Shown here: piece by piece, positions 1 through 5,589 of the stretch
Position numbering within the stretch: position 1 is the first letter of the stretch
Layout of the letters: each line of letters starts with the position of its first letter
From: Jatrophihabitans sp.
GTDB lineage: Bacteria; Actinomycetota; Actinomycetes; Mycobacteriales; Jatrophihabitantaceae
Assembly (NCBI GenBank): GCA_025966255.1
Contig: JAOPVG010000210.1
Span: 1 to 7,045 of the forward strand
Direction: 5' to 3'
DNA length: 7,045 nt
The notes under the pieces: generated by a model
Seen by the model: only the letters and a program-made list of their open reading frames with translations
Told to the model about the DNA's origin: nothing
Database searches by the model: none
Made by a program: the position numbers and the translations under genes

Positions 1-818
1 CGGTGCTGAGCGAGATCGAGGCCACCAAGAGCCGGTGGAACCGGCCCAGCGGGTTGGCCGGCCTCGACGTCGATCTACCGGCGATGAAGGAGCGGCTCGC
101 CGCCCTCGCCGACCGCTGGGAGGGCGACTTCCGCCGCCAAGCCGGGGACTATGCGGCGAACCAGCGCCAGGGCTTCGGGCCGGGCTACCCGCCCTTCGAT
201 GCCCGGACCCTGTACTTCATGCTGCGCGAGCACAAGCCGTCGGCGTACCTCGAGGTCGGGTCGGGCCTGTCGACGTACTACGCGACGCTTGCGGCCCGCC
301 TCAACGCCGAGGACGAGTCACCCCTGGGGATCACGTGCATCGAGCCGTACCCGTTCGCTGCGCTCAAGGCATTACCCGAGATCGACCTCATCGAGGGCTT
401 CGTGCAGGACGTCCCGGTGTCGCGCTTCGAGCAACTCGACGCGGGCGACGTGCTGTTCATCGACTCGTCACACGCGCTGAAGATCGACAGTGACGTGGCC
501 TACCTGTTCCTGGAGGTTTTGCCGCGGATCAAGCCCGGCGTTTTCGTGCACATCCACGACGTCCCGTTCCCGTACAACGTGCCGTACCCGGCTGAGACCT
601 GGCTCTTCGGCGAGCGCTGGCCGGTGTACTGGAACGAGGCGATGGTCGTGCAGACCTTCCTCGCGTTCAACTCGGCCTTCGAGATCCTGCTGTCCACGCC
701 GATGATCCGCTTCGCCGACGAGCAGTTCCTGACGAGCCGGTTCCCCGACTACGTGCCGGTCGCGAAGGACGCCAATCCGGCGTCGTCGCTATGGCTGCGC
801 CGCAAGATCGACAACTAG
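1..818 (+). CDS. Class I SAM-dependent methyltransferase, probably 5'-truncated by the window edge
   Basis: Probably transfers a methyl group from S-adenosylmethionine; the acceptor cannot be read from the sequence. Counting from the GTG at base 3, 271 residues are visible. The Rossmann-fold SAM site is clear: motif I LEVGSGLSTYYA at residues 83-94, an acidic end of strand 2 (CIEPYP, 112-117), DVLFIDSSH at 149-157 and KPGVFVHIHDV at 177-187. The order and the FIDSSH/HIHD pattern resemble the Methyltransf_24 type found in glycan and antibiotic clusters. The frame is open to the window edge and no ribosome site is visible. The GTG may therefore be an internal valine and the true start upstream (inference). 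The TAG stop at 816-818 shares the CTAG tetramer with the stop of the convergent methyltransferase gene. The fold is sure; the substrate is unknown. A role in modifying a surface glycan or its precursor is inferred from the neighbours only. Confidence 0.85.
   Translation, partial: VLSEIEATKSRWNRPSGLAGLDVDLPAMKERLAALADRWEGDFRRQAGDYAANQRQGFGPGYPPFDARTLYFMLREHKPSAYLEVGSGLSTYYATLAARLNAEDESPLGITCIEPYPFAALKALPEIDLIEGFVQDVPVSRFEQLDAGDVLFIDSSHALKIDSDVAYLFLEVLPRIKPGVFVHIHDVPFPYNVPYPAETWLFGERWPVYWNEAMVVQTFLAFNSAFEILLSTPMIRFADEQFLTSRFPDYVPVAKDANPASSLWLRRKIDN
815..818. other. Overlapping convergent stop codons in one CTAG
   Basis: The self-complementary tetramer CTAG supplies TAG to the plus-strand methyltransferase (816-818) and TAG to the minus-strand methyltransferase (817-815). 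The two genes overlap tail to tail by four bases, leaving no room for a conventional intrinsic terminator between them. Each transcript must end inside the other gene or depend on Rho. Confidence 0.9.
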
Positions 819-1468
819 CGGATCGCCTCTACGGCGATCTGGGCGCCGCCCTCGTGGCTGCGCACGTCGAGCCCGGCCAGGTCGCTGTGCGGACTCGCGC
901 CGAGCTCGCGGCGCGTCGTCGAGCGGAAGCCGGCGCGGGTCAGCTCTGCGTCGAGCGTCTCGAAGTCGTAGACGTAGCCGGTGTGATGTCCGAACGATCC
1001 GATCGGGATGCGGACCAGATCGATCGGATGCTCGACCGTGAGGCCGATCTTGCGATAGTGCTGGCCCGCGGCACTGTTGAGCGACTCGGCGCCGGCGAGG
1101 TACATCTCCACATGGCCACGGATGTCCGGTGTCACCAGCCGGATGACGCCACCTGGTTGCAGGCAGCGGTAGGCCTCGGCCAGCATCGCGCGGCCGGCGG
1201 CAAGCGGGATGTGCTCGATGACGTTGTCGGCGTAGACGACCGACACCGAACCGTCGGCCAGCGGCCAGGTCGTGGTCGCGTCGAGGAAGTTGCGGGCGGT
1301 GGCGTTCACGTTCGTGACGACCCAGCCGGTGCGCTTCTCCAGCCCGCCGATCTCGACCTTCAGCGGCCGCGGCGCGCTGCGCAGCGTGCGGGTGAGACGC
1401 GCCTTCGCCATCGGCGTGTTGACCGTACGGACGGCGGAGCGGACGACGGAGCGCAGACGCGGATTCAC
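815..1468 (-). CDS. Methyltransferase-domain protein (Methyltransf_11-like) with a degenerate SAM motif
   Basis: A 217-residue class I methyltransferase-like protein, last gene of the minus-strand operon. Family features: VEIGG (38-42) in the motif I place, FLDATTTWPLADGSVSVVYADNVIEHIP (61-88) matching the usual 'D..LPf.d.sfD.vy..hvlEHi' stretch, and a late block YRCLQPGGVIRLVTPDI (100-116). This is the layout of small methyltransferases in polysaccharide clusters. Oddities: the motif I glycine loop is IGG rather than G-x-G-x-G, the acidic residue expected after strand 2 appears as asparagine (VTNVN, 51-55), and the usual fD of motif post-II reads SVSVVY. SAM binding may be altered. The start is GTG at 1468, chosen because the frame begins there and a TAGCCT box sits exactly six bases upstream; an ATG at residue 20 (1411) is the alternative. 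A 49-bp gap separates it from the flippase gene. The reaction target is unknown. Confidence 0.8.
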   Translation of the reverse strand: MNPRLRSVVRSAVRTVNTPMAKARLTRTLRSAPRPLKVEIGGLEKRTGWVVTNVNATARNFLDATTTWPLADGSVSVVYADNVIEHIPLAAGRAMLAEAYRCLQPGGVIRLVTPDIRGHVEMYLAGAESLNSAAGQHYRKIGLTVEHPIDLVRIPIGSFGHHTGYVYDFETLDAELTRAGFRSTTRRELGASPHSDLAGLDVRSHEGGAQIAVEAIR

Positions 1469-1517
1469 CGGTGCAGGCTACCGACCGGATCCTCGCGGGT
1501 CTCGCTCAGGACGCCCG
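1469..1517 (-). other. 49-bp gap between flippase and second methyltransferase genes
   Basis: This is the widest gap inside the minus-strand operon. It holds the TAGCCT box. An imperfect hairpin can be drawn with arms at about 1495-1501 and 1510-1518 (GCGGGTC against GACGCCCGC, one bulged base). Its right-hand arm touches the flippase stop. There is no T-run, so I do not call it a terminator. The gap may simply hold an internal promoter for the last gene. Confidence 0.4.
1475..1480 (-). promoter_or_regulatory. Candidate -10 box (TAGCCT) for leaderless start of the second methyltransferase
   Basis: On the minus strand TAGCCT is followed by six bases and then the GTG start at 1468. In actinobacteria the -10 consensus is TANNNT and the hexamer ends at about -7, so transcription would begin at the G of GTG and give a leaderless mRNA. 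No good Shine-Dalgarno sequence precedes this start, which agrees. No convincing -35 hexamer is seen. Confidence 0.4.
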
Positions 1518-2873
1518 CTACTCCCACAACGCGTCGAGGACGCTCGGCGGTGTCTCGAGCAGCGGCGTCAGTCCGGTCGATTGGCCGACCGTGCTGGGCC
1601 GGTGCTTGCCGATGTGGCGGCGGTTGCGGGCGTAGAGCATGCCCGGGAACGTCTGGATGAACAGCCCGACGATCACGCTGCCGAGCAGTGGGCCGGGAGC
1701 GCCGAGGTGCATCCCCAGCACGATCGACAGGCCGATGTTGACCGGCAGCGCGATCACCGTCGTTATCGCGACGAAGCGCGCACCGGCCGGGTCCATGAGG
1801 TTCATCGACACTGGATAGGTCGCGGCGAAGGTCACCACCGCGAGCGCCCCGGTGATGGGCAGCAGCACGCCGAGCCGCATCTGCTCGCCGCCGATCAGGA
1901 CGGCGACGGGATTGGCGACGAGCGCCAGAACGGCGCCGACGACGCCCGCGGCCGCGCAGAACAGGAGGACCGTCCGGCCCAGACTCGGTGCGCGGCCGCC
2001 GCCGGCGCGGGCTCGCGCGAAGATCGGCCACAGCGGTTGGGCCGAGGCGGCGATGAGGGCCAGCGCGGGCGCGATGATCTGGATGAGCACGGAGTACTGC
2101 GCGACCGCCCGCTCGGTGGAGACATGGCTGAGCACGATCCGGTCGCTCTGCAGGGCAATGGGCGTCGCCAGCGTGCTGATCAGGACCGGCCCGGACAGTT
2201 GCCGGATCCGCGCGCCCGGGAAGCGGCGCCGGTTCGGCACCGCGCGGGCGATCGAGAGCCACGAGGTCCCGCTGGCCCGCGCCGCGGTCGAGGCGACGAC
2301 CAGGCTGACCACCACCACCGCGGCCGCCGGGATGATCAGCACCCAGGTGTCGCTGGCGTCGAGGACGACGACAACGGCAACGCCGATGAGGATCAGCGGC
2401 GCGAACAGTGTCTGCACCAGGATCGTGGTGTGGTTGCGGTGCAGGCCGAGCAGCATGCTCTGCCCCAGCCCGGGCACGAAGCTCACCGCATAGATCGCGA
2501 TGGCCAGCCCGATCGACAAGCTCGGTCCGGACGCCTTGCCCAGCAGCGTGGACCACACGTCGGAGAAGCCGAGGGCCAGCGAAGCGGCAATCGTCGCCAA
2601 CGACGAGATGGTGAGCACCCGCGCGGCGGTGAGCGTGACGCGCTGCGAGTGCTCGTCCTGCGGGCCGTCGGCCGCGAACGCCGTGGTGATGGATGCGCCG
2701 ACGCCCAAATTGTTGAGCGGGATCAGGAAGATCAGCGAGAGGATCAGTGCGTAGCGGTCGAACGACGCGACCCCGAAGTGCTGGATGATCAGCCGGCTGG
2801 TGATCAGCGTTGCGATCGCAATCGGGACGAACGAGGCCGTTCGGGCGATAGCGCTGCGCAGGACGCTGTTCAT
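1518..2873 (-). CDS. Wzx/MATE-type polysaccharide flippase (oligosaccharide transporter)
   Basis: A 451-residue integral membrane protein that looks like a lipid-linked oligosaccharide flippase of the Polysacc_synt/MATE (MOP) superfamily, which moves undecaprenyl-linked repeat units to the outer leaflet. Length fits the family (about 400-500). Hydrophobic segments run almost end to end, e.g. about 14-30, 40-62, 85-102, 120-142, 150-170, 177-196, 226-241, 258-280, 300-326, 334-353, 366-387 and 393-411, joined by short basic loops and ending in a polar tail (about 415-451). The early part carries an FGVASFDRYALILSL stretch (33-47) typical of Wzx-like proteins. I chose the ATG at 2873, not an upstream in-frame start at 3056. 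The 61 added residues are Arg/Ser/Cys-rich, non-membrane and lie wholly inside the glycosyltransferase gene. The upstream stop and this ATG are separated by one base (TGA-C-ATG), which suggests translational coupling. The exact substrate is unknown. Confidence 0.85.
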   Translation of the reverse strand: MNSVLRSAIARTASFVPIAIATLITSRLIIQHFGVASFDRYALILSLIFLIPLNNLGVGASITTAFAADGPQDEHSQRVTLTAARVLTISSLATIAASLALGFSDVWSTLLGKASGPSLSIGLAIAIYAVSFVPGLGQSMLLGLHRNHTTILVQTLFAPLILIGVAVVVVLDASDTWVLIIPAAAVVVVSLVVASTAARASGTSWLSIARAVPNRRRFPGARIRQLSGPVLISTLATPIALQSDRIVLSHVSTERAVAQYSVLIQIIAPALALIAASAQPLWPIFARARAGGGRAPSLGRTVLLFCAAAGVVGAVLALVANPVAVLIGGEQMRLGVLLPITGALAVVTFAATYPVSMNLMDPAGARFVAITTVIALPVNIGLSIVLGMHLGAPGPLLGSVIVGLFIQTFPGMLYARNRRHIGKHRPSTVGQSTGLTPLLETPPSVLDALWE

Positions 2874-2877
2874 GTCA
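2871..2877 (-). promoter_or_regulatory. Coupled stop/start junction TGA-C-ATG
   Basis: The glycosyltransferase stop (TGA, 2877-2875) and flippase start (ATG, 2873-2871) are one base apart. No strong Shine-Dalgarno sequence precedes the ATG; the upstream bases are coding sequence of the glycosyltransferase tail. Re-initiation by ribosomes ending the upstream gene is the likely route of flippase translation. Confidence 0.6.
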
Positions 2878-4011
2878 GCCGCGCCGACGCATTCGTGGAC
2901 CGGCAGCGGCGCGATCGACGCCGAGCAGCACCGCAGCGAACTCCTCGGCCGTAGCGGGCGGCACGCTGCTGCGTCGGGCCTGCGCCGGGTCCGCGTCGAG
3001 CACGCGCTGGATCGCTGCGGCCAGGCCGCCCACCGTGAGCTCGGCCGACTCACCACCGGCGGTCGCCGCGAGCTCGCGAGCCCGGACCTCGGAGCCGGCC
3101 GACACCACGGGCACGCCGGCGGCCAGCGCCTTGCCCATGATCCCGCTCGGGCCGTTGTTGGTCAGGGCGATGATCACGACGTCCACCGCGGCGACGAGGC
3201 GGTCCAGCAGGTCGTTGTCGAGGTAGCCGTCTCGCACGATGATGCGGGCCCGGACCTTCGGCGCCAGCCCGTCCAGCCACGCGGCGACGTCGGGCTTGAC
3301 GAGGCCGGCGATCACGAAATCGGCGTCGGACTCGGACGCGAGGATCGAATCGAGGATGAGCGGGGCGTTCTTGCGCATCGACATCACGCCGAAGACGCCG
3401 ACGAGCGAACGGTCGGCCGGCAGGTCCAGGGCGGCGCGGATCGCGGCTCGGTCCCGCGCATGGGCGGTGCAGATCGCGGGATCTCGGGCCCGCTTGACCA
3501 GCCACCCGCGCGACATGTCCTCGCGGCCGGCGAAGCCGGCCACGCGGTGCAGGGTCCCGGTGGCCATGGCGAGGATGGCGAGGGTCGCCTTGGACACGCG
3601 CAGCGCCCAACCGAAGCGATCCTTGAGTCGGAGCTTCGCCGGGTACCGGGTGAGCATGAAGATCACCCGGGGCCGGCGGGGCAGTCCGCGGAAGGCCAGC
3701 GGCGCGGCGTACCACCAGCGTTTGAGGGACTGGTCGGCATCCATGATCAGGACGGTCGAGACGTCGTGCTCACGGCAGTAGCGCGCGATCTCGTCGGCCA
3801 TCGTCCGCGTGGGCGGGTAAGTGCGGTCGTAGACCTCGCGCACGTCAAGGTCGGCGGTAGCGAGGTAGACGCCGAACTCAGCCCCCGACGACGCGCCGGT
3901 GGACGTCAGTAGCGTGACGTCGCCGTCCCGGCCGGCGAGCTCGGCCACGTTCGCGACGGCTTGGAAGCGGTGCCCGCCTGGGTCGGGCTCGACGATCAGC
4001 GTCACGGGCAT
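2875..4011 (-). CDS. GT-B fold glycosyltransferase, GT4-like, with atypical donor-site motif
   Basis: A 378-residue protein with two Rossmann-like halves, as in retaining GT-B enzymes that move a sugar from a nucleotide donor to a lipid-linked acceptor. The N-terminal half opens with VTLIVEPDPGGHRFQAVANVAEL (3-25), where the GGHRF turn sits in the glycine-rich acceptor loop. The C-terminal half has VGVFGVMSMRKNAPLILDSI (204-223), matching the 'G.l..rKn...ll.a' strand of GT4 enzymes, then VDVVIIALTNNGPSGIMGK (276-294) followed by ALAAGVPVVSAGSEV (295-309). The latter matches the nucleotide-sugar loop, but the usual E-x7-E pair is not intact: where GT4 proteins show EGFG...EA, this one has SGIMGKA. 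Start ATG at 4011 is backed by GGAG seven bases upstream. No signal peptide or membrane span is evident, so it is probably cytosolic and membrane-associated. It sits between the acyltransferase and flippase genes. Donor and acceptor are unknown. Confidence 0.8.
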   Translation of the reverse strand: MPVTLIVEPDPGGHRFQAVANVAELAGRDGDVTLLTSTGASSGAEFGVYLATADLDVREVYDRTYPPTRTMADEIARYCREHDVSTVLIMDADQSLKRWWYAAPLAFRGLPRRPRVIFMLTRYPAKLRLKDRFGWALRVSKATLAILAMATGTLHRVAGFAGREDMSRGWLVKRARDPAICTAHARDRAAIRAALDLPADRSLVGVFGVMSMRKNAPLILDSILASESDADFVIAGLVKPDVAAWLDGLAPKVRARIIVRDGYLDNDLLDRLVAAVDVVIIALTNNGPSGIMGKALAAGVPVVSAGSEVRARELAATAGGESAELTVGGLAAAIQRVLDADPAQARRSSVPPATAEEFAAVLLGVDRAAAGPRMRRRG

Positions 4012-4018
4012 ACGACAA

Positions 4019-4022
4019 CTCC
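4019..4022 (-). promoter_or_regulatory. Ribosome binding site of the GT4-like gene (GGAG)
   Basis: On the minus strand GGAG stands seven bases before the ATG at 4011, an ideal Shine-Dalgarno spacing. It is the clearest ribosome site in the minus-strand operon and fixes the start of this gene. Confidence 0.7.
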
Positions 4023-4034
4023 GGGAGGGTCGAG

Positions 4035-4046
4035 AGAGCGCGCTCT
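4035..4046. repeat. Perfect 12-bp palindrome in the acyltransferase/GT4 gap
   Basis: AGAGCGCGCTCT reads the same on both strands and lies in the 39-bp gap between the acyltransferase stop (4051) and the ribosome site of the glycosyltransferase. As RNA it could form only a four-pair stem with a four-base loop. As DNA it could be a dimer binding site. With no second copy in the window, its role is open. Confidence 0.4.
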
Positions 4047-4050
4047 GGGC

Positions 4051-4623
4051 TCAGCGGGCAGCGTTGTCGCGCCTGCTGACCGTACGGGCCGGCGCGCCGA
4101 ATACGACGCAATCGTCCGGGACGTCGGTCACCACGACCGAGTTCGCGCCCACGGTGGAGTTCTTGCCCACCCGCACGTTGCCGATGAGCACGGCGTGGGC
4201 GCCGAGCGTCACGCCGTCACAGATGGTGGCGAACTCCTGCGGGCCGGTGCGGTCGTAGTGCCGCGCTGCTGCGGTGACCCCGCCGGCGAGCGTCACGTCA
4301 TTGCCGATCGTCAGGCCGTAGCCGATCGTCACTCCGACCGGGTGGGCGATCATCAGACCGGTGCCGATCTTCATTCCCGGCCCGAAGTCGGCACCGACGA
4401 GAATGGTGCCGACCATCCGGAGCAACCCCGCCAGGCGGATATGTCCCGATCGGTACAGGCACTGCTGCGAACGCAGGATCACCGACGCGAGCATCCCCGG
4501 AATCGCGATGCTGCGGACGATCACGTGCAGCCATGTCGGCTTACCGTCGGTGCGGTGCCGCGCGAGGTCCGAGAAGATCAAGTCGCGGAAGCTCGATTGG
4601 TCGCCGGACCCGGATGAAGACAC
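4051..4623 (-). CDS. Hexapeptide-repeat acyltransferase, serine acetyltransferase/WcaB-like
   Basis: A 190-residue left-handed beta-helix acyltransferase, probably an O-acetyltransferase using acetyl-CoA. A helical N-terminal part (about 1-70; FRDLIFSDLARHR at 12-24) precedes imperfect hexapeptide turns from about 72: VGADFGPGMKIGTGLMIAHPVGVTIG (76-101), IGNDVTLAGGVT (107-118), then ICDGVTLGAHAVLIGNVRVGKNSTVGANSVVVTDVP (134-169) and the closing FGAPAR (175-180). His94 in IAHPVGVTIG is in the place of the catalytic histidine of serine acetyltransferases, though the Asp that usually precedes it is Ala. The protein is far shorter than CysE (about 270) and near the size of colanic-acid WcaB. With no cysteine-synthesis gene nearby and glycosyltransferase and flippase genes following, I infer acetylation of a glycan or its precursor. 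It is the first gene of the minus-strand operon. The GTG start at 4623 has AGGG seven bases upstream and a TAGGGT box at leaderless spacing. Confidence 0.85.
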   Translation of the reverse strand: MSSSGSGDQSSFRDLIFSDLARHRTDGKPTWLHVIVRSIAIPGMLASVILRSQQCLYRSGHIRLAGLLRMVGTILVGADFGPGMKIGTGLMIAHPVGVTIGYGLTIGNDVTLAGGVTAAARHYDRTGPQEFATICDGVTLGAHAVLIGNVRVGKNSTVGANSVVVTDVPDDCVVFGAPARTVSRRDNAAR

Positions 4624-4629
4624 GCCAAG

Positions 4630-4635
4630 ACCCTA
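4630..4635 (-). promoter_or_regulatory. Candidate -10 box (TAGGGT) for the acyltransferase operon
   Basis: On the minus strand TAGGGT is followed by six bases (CTTGGC) and the GTG start at 4623. This places the expected transcription start on the G of the start codon, as in leaderless actinobacterial mRNAs. The AGGG inside the same hexamer could instead act as a Shine-Dalgarno sequence of a longer transcript, so the two readings compete. No -35 hexamer is evident. Confidence 0.4.
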
Positions 4636-4709
4636 GTACAAGGCGCCTGCGGCGTATGGGTTTCGATGCCGTTCGTGTTGGTGCCGGCGCCCGTCGGTAG
4701 TGTGCTCGC

Positions 4710-4718
4710 TGCTAGCCT
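4710..4718 (+). promoter_or_regulatory. Candidate extended -10 promoter (TGC-TAGCCT) of the SGNH gene
   Basis: TAGCCT at 4713-4718 matches TANNNT and is directly preceded by TGC, the TGN of an extended -10 element, which can replace a -35 box; none is seen. Transcription would start near 4724-4725, giving a leader of about 50 bases before the ATG at 4774. It lies inside the longer open frame from 4666, which argues against that longer start. Confidence 0.4.
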
Positions 4719-4761
4719 CAGCGATTCTTCGATCCAGTCCTGCATCAGGCCCTACACCCCC

Positions 4762-4766
4762 GGGGG
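4762..4766 (+). promoter_or_regulatory. Ribosome binding site of the SGNH gene (GGGGG)
   Basis: A run of five G stands seven bases before the ATG at 4774 and is the only strong Shine-Dalgarno candidate near this gene. It forms the right half of the perfect palindrome CCCCCGGGGG. The adjacent C-run has the potential to mask it, though a hairpin without a loop cannot form within one molecule. Confidence 0.55.
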
Positions 4767-4773
4767 CGACATC

Positions 4774-5580
4774 ATGGCCGAGGCGCTTCCGCTGCCGATC
4801 CGCATCCTCGTCAAGGGCGCCTCGACGGTGGGCACGGCCTCACCCATGGGTGGCCCGCGCACCGACTTCACCTTCCCGCGCGCGATCGAGGCATCGCTGC
4901 TCGCGGCCGGACGGCCGGTCGAGGTGCGCACGATCTCCGTGGCGTCGGAGCGGACGAAGGACACGTTGCGCCACTGGGAACGCGAGATGGTGGGCTATTC
5001 GCCCGACGTCGTCGTCCTCGTCTACGGCCACTACGAGACGATTCACCTGATGCTGCCGTGGTGGCTCGAGCGGCACGCGAACAGCCTCAGGTCGCGGCCG
5101 GGTCGCATCCGTGAGCGCTACCGCAAGGTACTGCTGCGTCCGTTCTGGATGAGCCTGGCGAAGCTGCAGGCCAAGCTCGATACGACCCTGGATCCGAACA
5201 TTCGCAAATCGCGCCCGTTGCGCGTGGCGGCCGATCTGGAAAAGCTCATCGGCCGCATCCGGTTCATGCACAGCCCGCTGGTGTTCGTGTTCGAACTGCA
5301 GCCGCCGGCGAAACGCTTCCGCAGCTGGTTCCCCGGCATGACTGCGCGCATGGCTGTGATGAACAAGACCATCGCCGGAATGGTCGAACGCCAGGACTCG
5401 CCGGACATTCGGTACTTCCGCACCACTGAGCTCATCGCCGAACACGCCGGCGGCGATCTCGATCTGGCCACCCCGGACGGCTTCCACTACACGCCCGAGA
5501 TGCATCGGGTCATCGGCACCGAACTCGCGACCGCGATCATGGAATGGGCCGACACCCAGGAGCACCTCAAGCACGGCTGA
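4774..5580 (+). CDS. SGNH/GDSL-hydrolase-like protein of a surface-glycan locus
   Basis: A 268-residue protein whose layout fits the SGNH fold, a family of esterases, deacetylases and some acyltransferases. Strand 1 leads into VKGASTVG (13-20), where GAS replaces the GDS of block I with Ser17 as candidate nucleophile. A block II-like VASERT follows at 56-61. Strand 3 ends in VLVYGHYETIH (81-91), where GHYE replaces the GxND oxyanion motif. Near the C-terminus DGFHYTPEMH (235-244) gives the D-x-x-H pair of block V. The Asp/His end is well kept and the other blocks are altered, so activity is uncertain. No signal peptide or membrane span is seen, which suggests a cytosolic protein. I chose ATG 4774 for its GGGGG ribosome site; a frame from 4666 adds 36 residues with no fold signal and crosses the promoter. 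It stands alone on the plus strand between two minus-strand groups. Adding or removing acyl groups on the glycan is an inference. Confidence 0.7.
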   Translation: MAEALPLPIRILVKGASTVGTASPMGGPRTDFTFPRAIEASLLAAGRPVEVRTISVASERTKDTLRHWEREMVGYSPDVVVLVYGHYETIHLMLPWWLERHANSLRSRPGRIRERYRKVLLRPFWMSLAKLQAKLDTTLDPNIRKSRPLRVAADLEKLIGRIRFMHSPLVFVFELQPPAKRFRSWFPGMTARMAVMNKTIAGMVERQDSPDIRYFRTTELIAEHAGGDLDLATPDGFHYTPEMHRVIGTELATAIMEWADTQEHLKHG

Positions 5581-5589
5581 GGCAATCGG
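5581..5589. other. 9-bp convergent junction without a terminator
   Basis: Only nine bases separate the TGA of the SGNH gene from the TGA of the GT61 gene on the other strand. No hairpin with a T-run fits, so transcripts from both sides probably run into the opposite gene. Confidence 0.6.

Larger units (their letters stand above)
4624..4773. promoter_or_regulatory. Divergent intergenic control region
   Basis: About 150 bp between the GTG start of the minus-strand operon and the ATG of the plus-strand SGNH gene. It holds candidate -10 boxes for both directions, an 8-bp palindrome AGGCGCCT at 4641-4648 and the palindrome CCCCCGGGGG at 4757-4766 that overlaps the SGNH ribosome site. A plus-strand frame is open from an ATG at 4666, but it is read as leader (see the SGNH gene). 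I see no RNA gene or riboswitch fold here. Confidence 0.55.

Noticed and set aside
1495..1518. Imperfect hairpin after the flippase stop as an intrinsic terminator
   Set aside because: The stem is short with a bulge, there is no T-run, and a methyltransferase gene in the same direction follows within 49 bp.
1272..2954. Plus-strand open frame of 560 codons opposite the flippase and second methyltransferase genes
   Set aside because: The translation is low-complexity, rich in Arg, Asp, Gln and His, with no recognisable domain. The opposite strand encodes a clear multi-span flippase. Such long antisense frames are expected in GC-rich coding DNA.
2874..3056. Longer flippase start at 3056 (61 extra residues)
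   Set aside because: The extra stretch is basic and cysteine-rich, not membrane-like, and lies entirely within the glycosyltransferase gene. The ATG at 2873 abuts the upstream stop and starts the membrane protein naturally.
2785..3912. Plus-strand open frame of 375 codons opposite the GT4-like gene
   Set aside because: Composition is Arg/Gly/His-rich with no domain, and the minus strand carries clear GT-B motifs with a good ribosome site.
4051..4623. Assignment of the acyltransferase as CysE of cysteine synthesis
   Set aside because: It is much shorter than CysE, the Asp before the active-site His is Ala, and the neighbours are glycan genes rather than cysteine synthase.
4666..4773. Longer SGNH start at 4666 (36 extra residues)
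   Set aside because: No ribosome site precedes it, the residues add nothing to the fold, and they cross a candidate promoter. The ATG at 4774 has a well-spaced GGGGG.
4840..5574. Minus-strand open frame of 244 codons opposite the SGNH gene
   Set aside because: Its translation is Arg/Glu/His-rich with no recognisable motif, while the plus strand shows SGNH blocks and a ribosome site.
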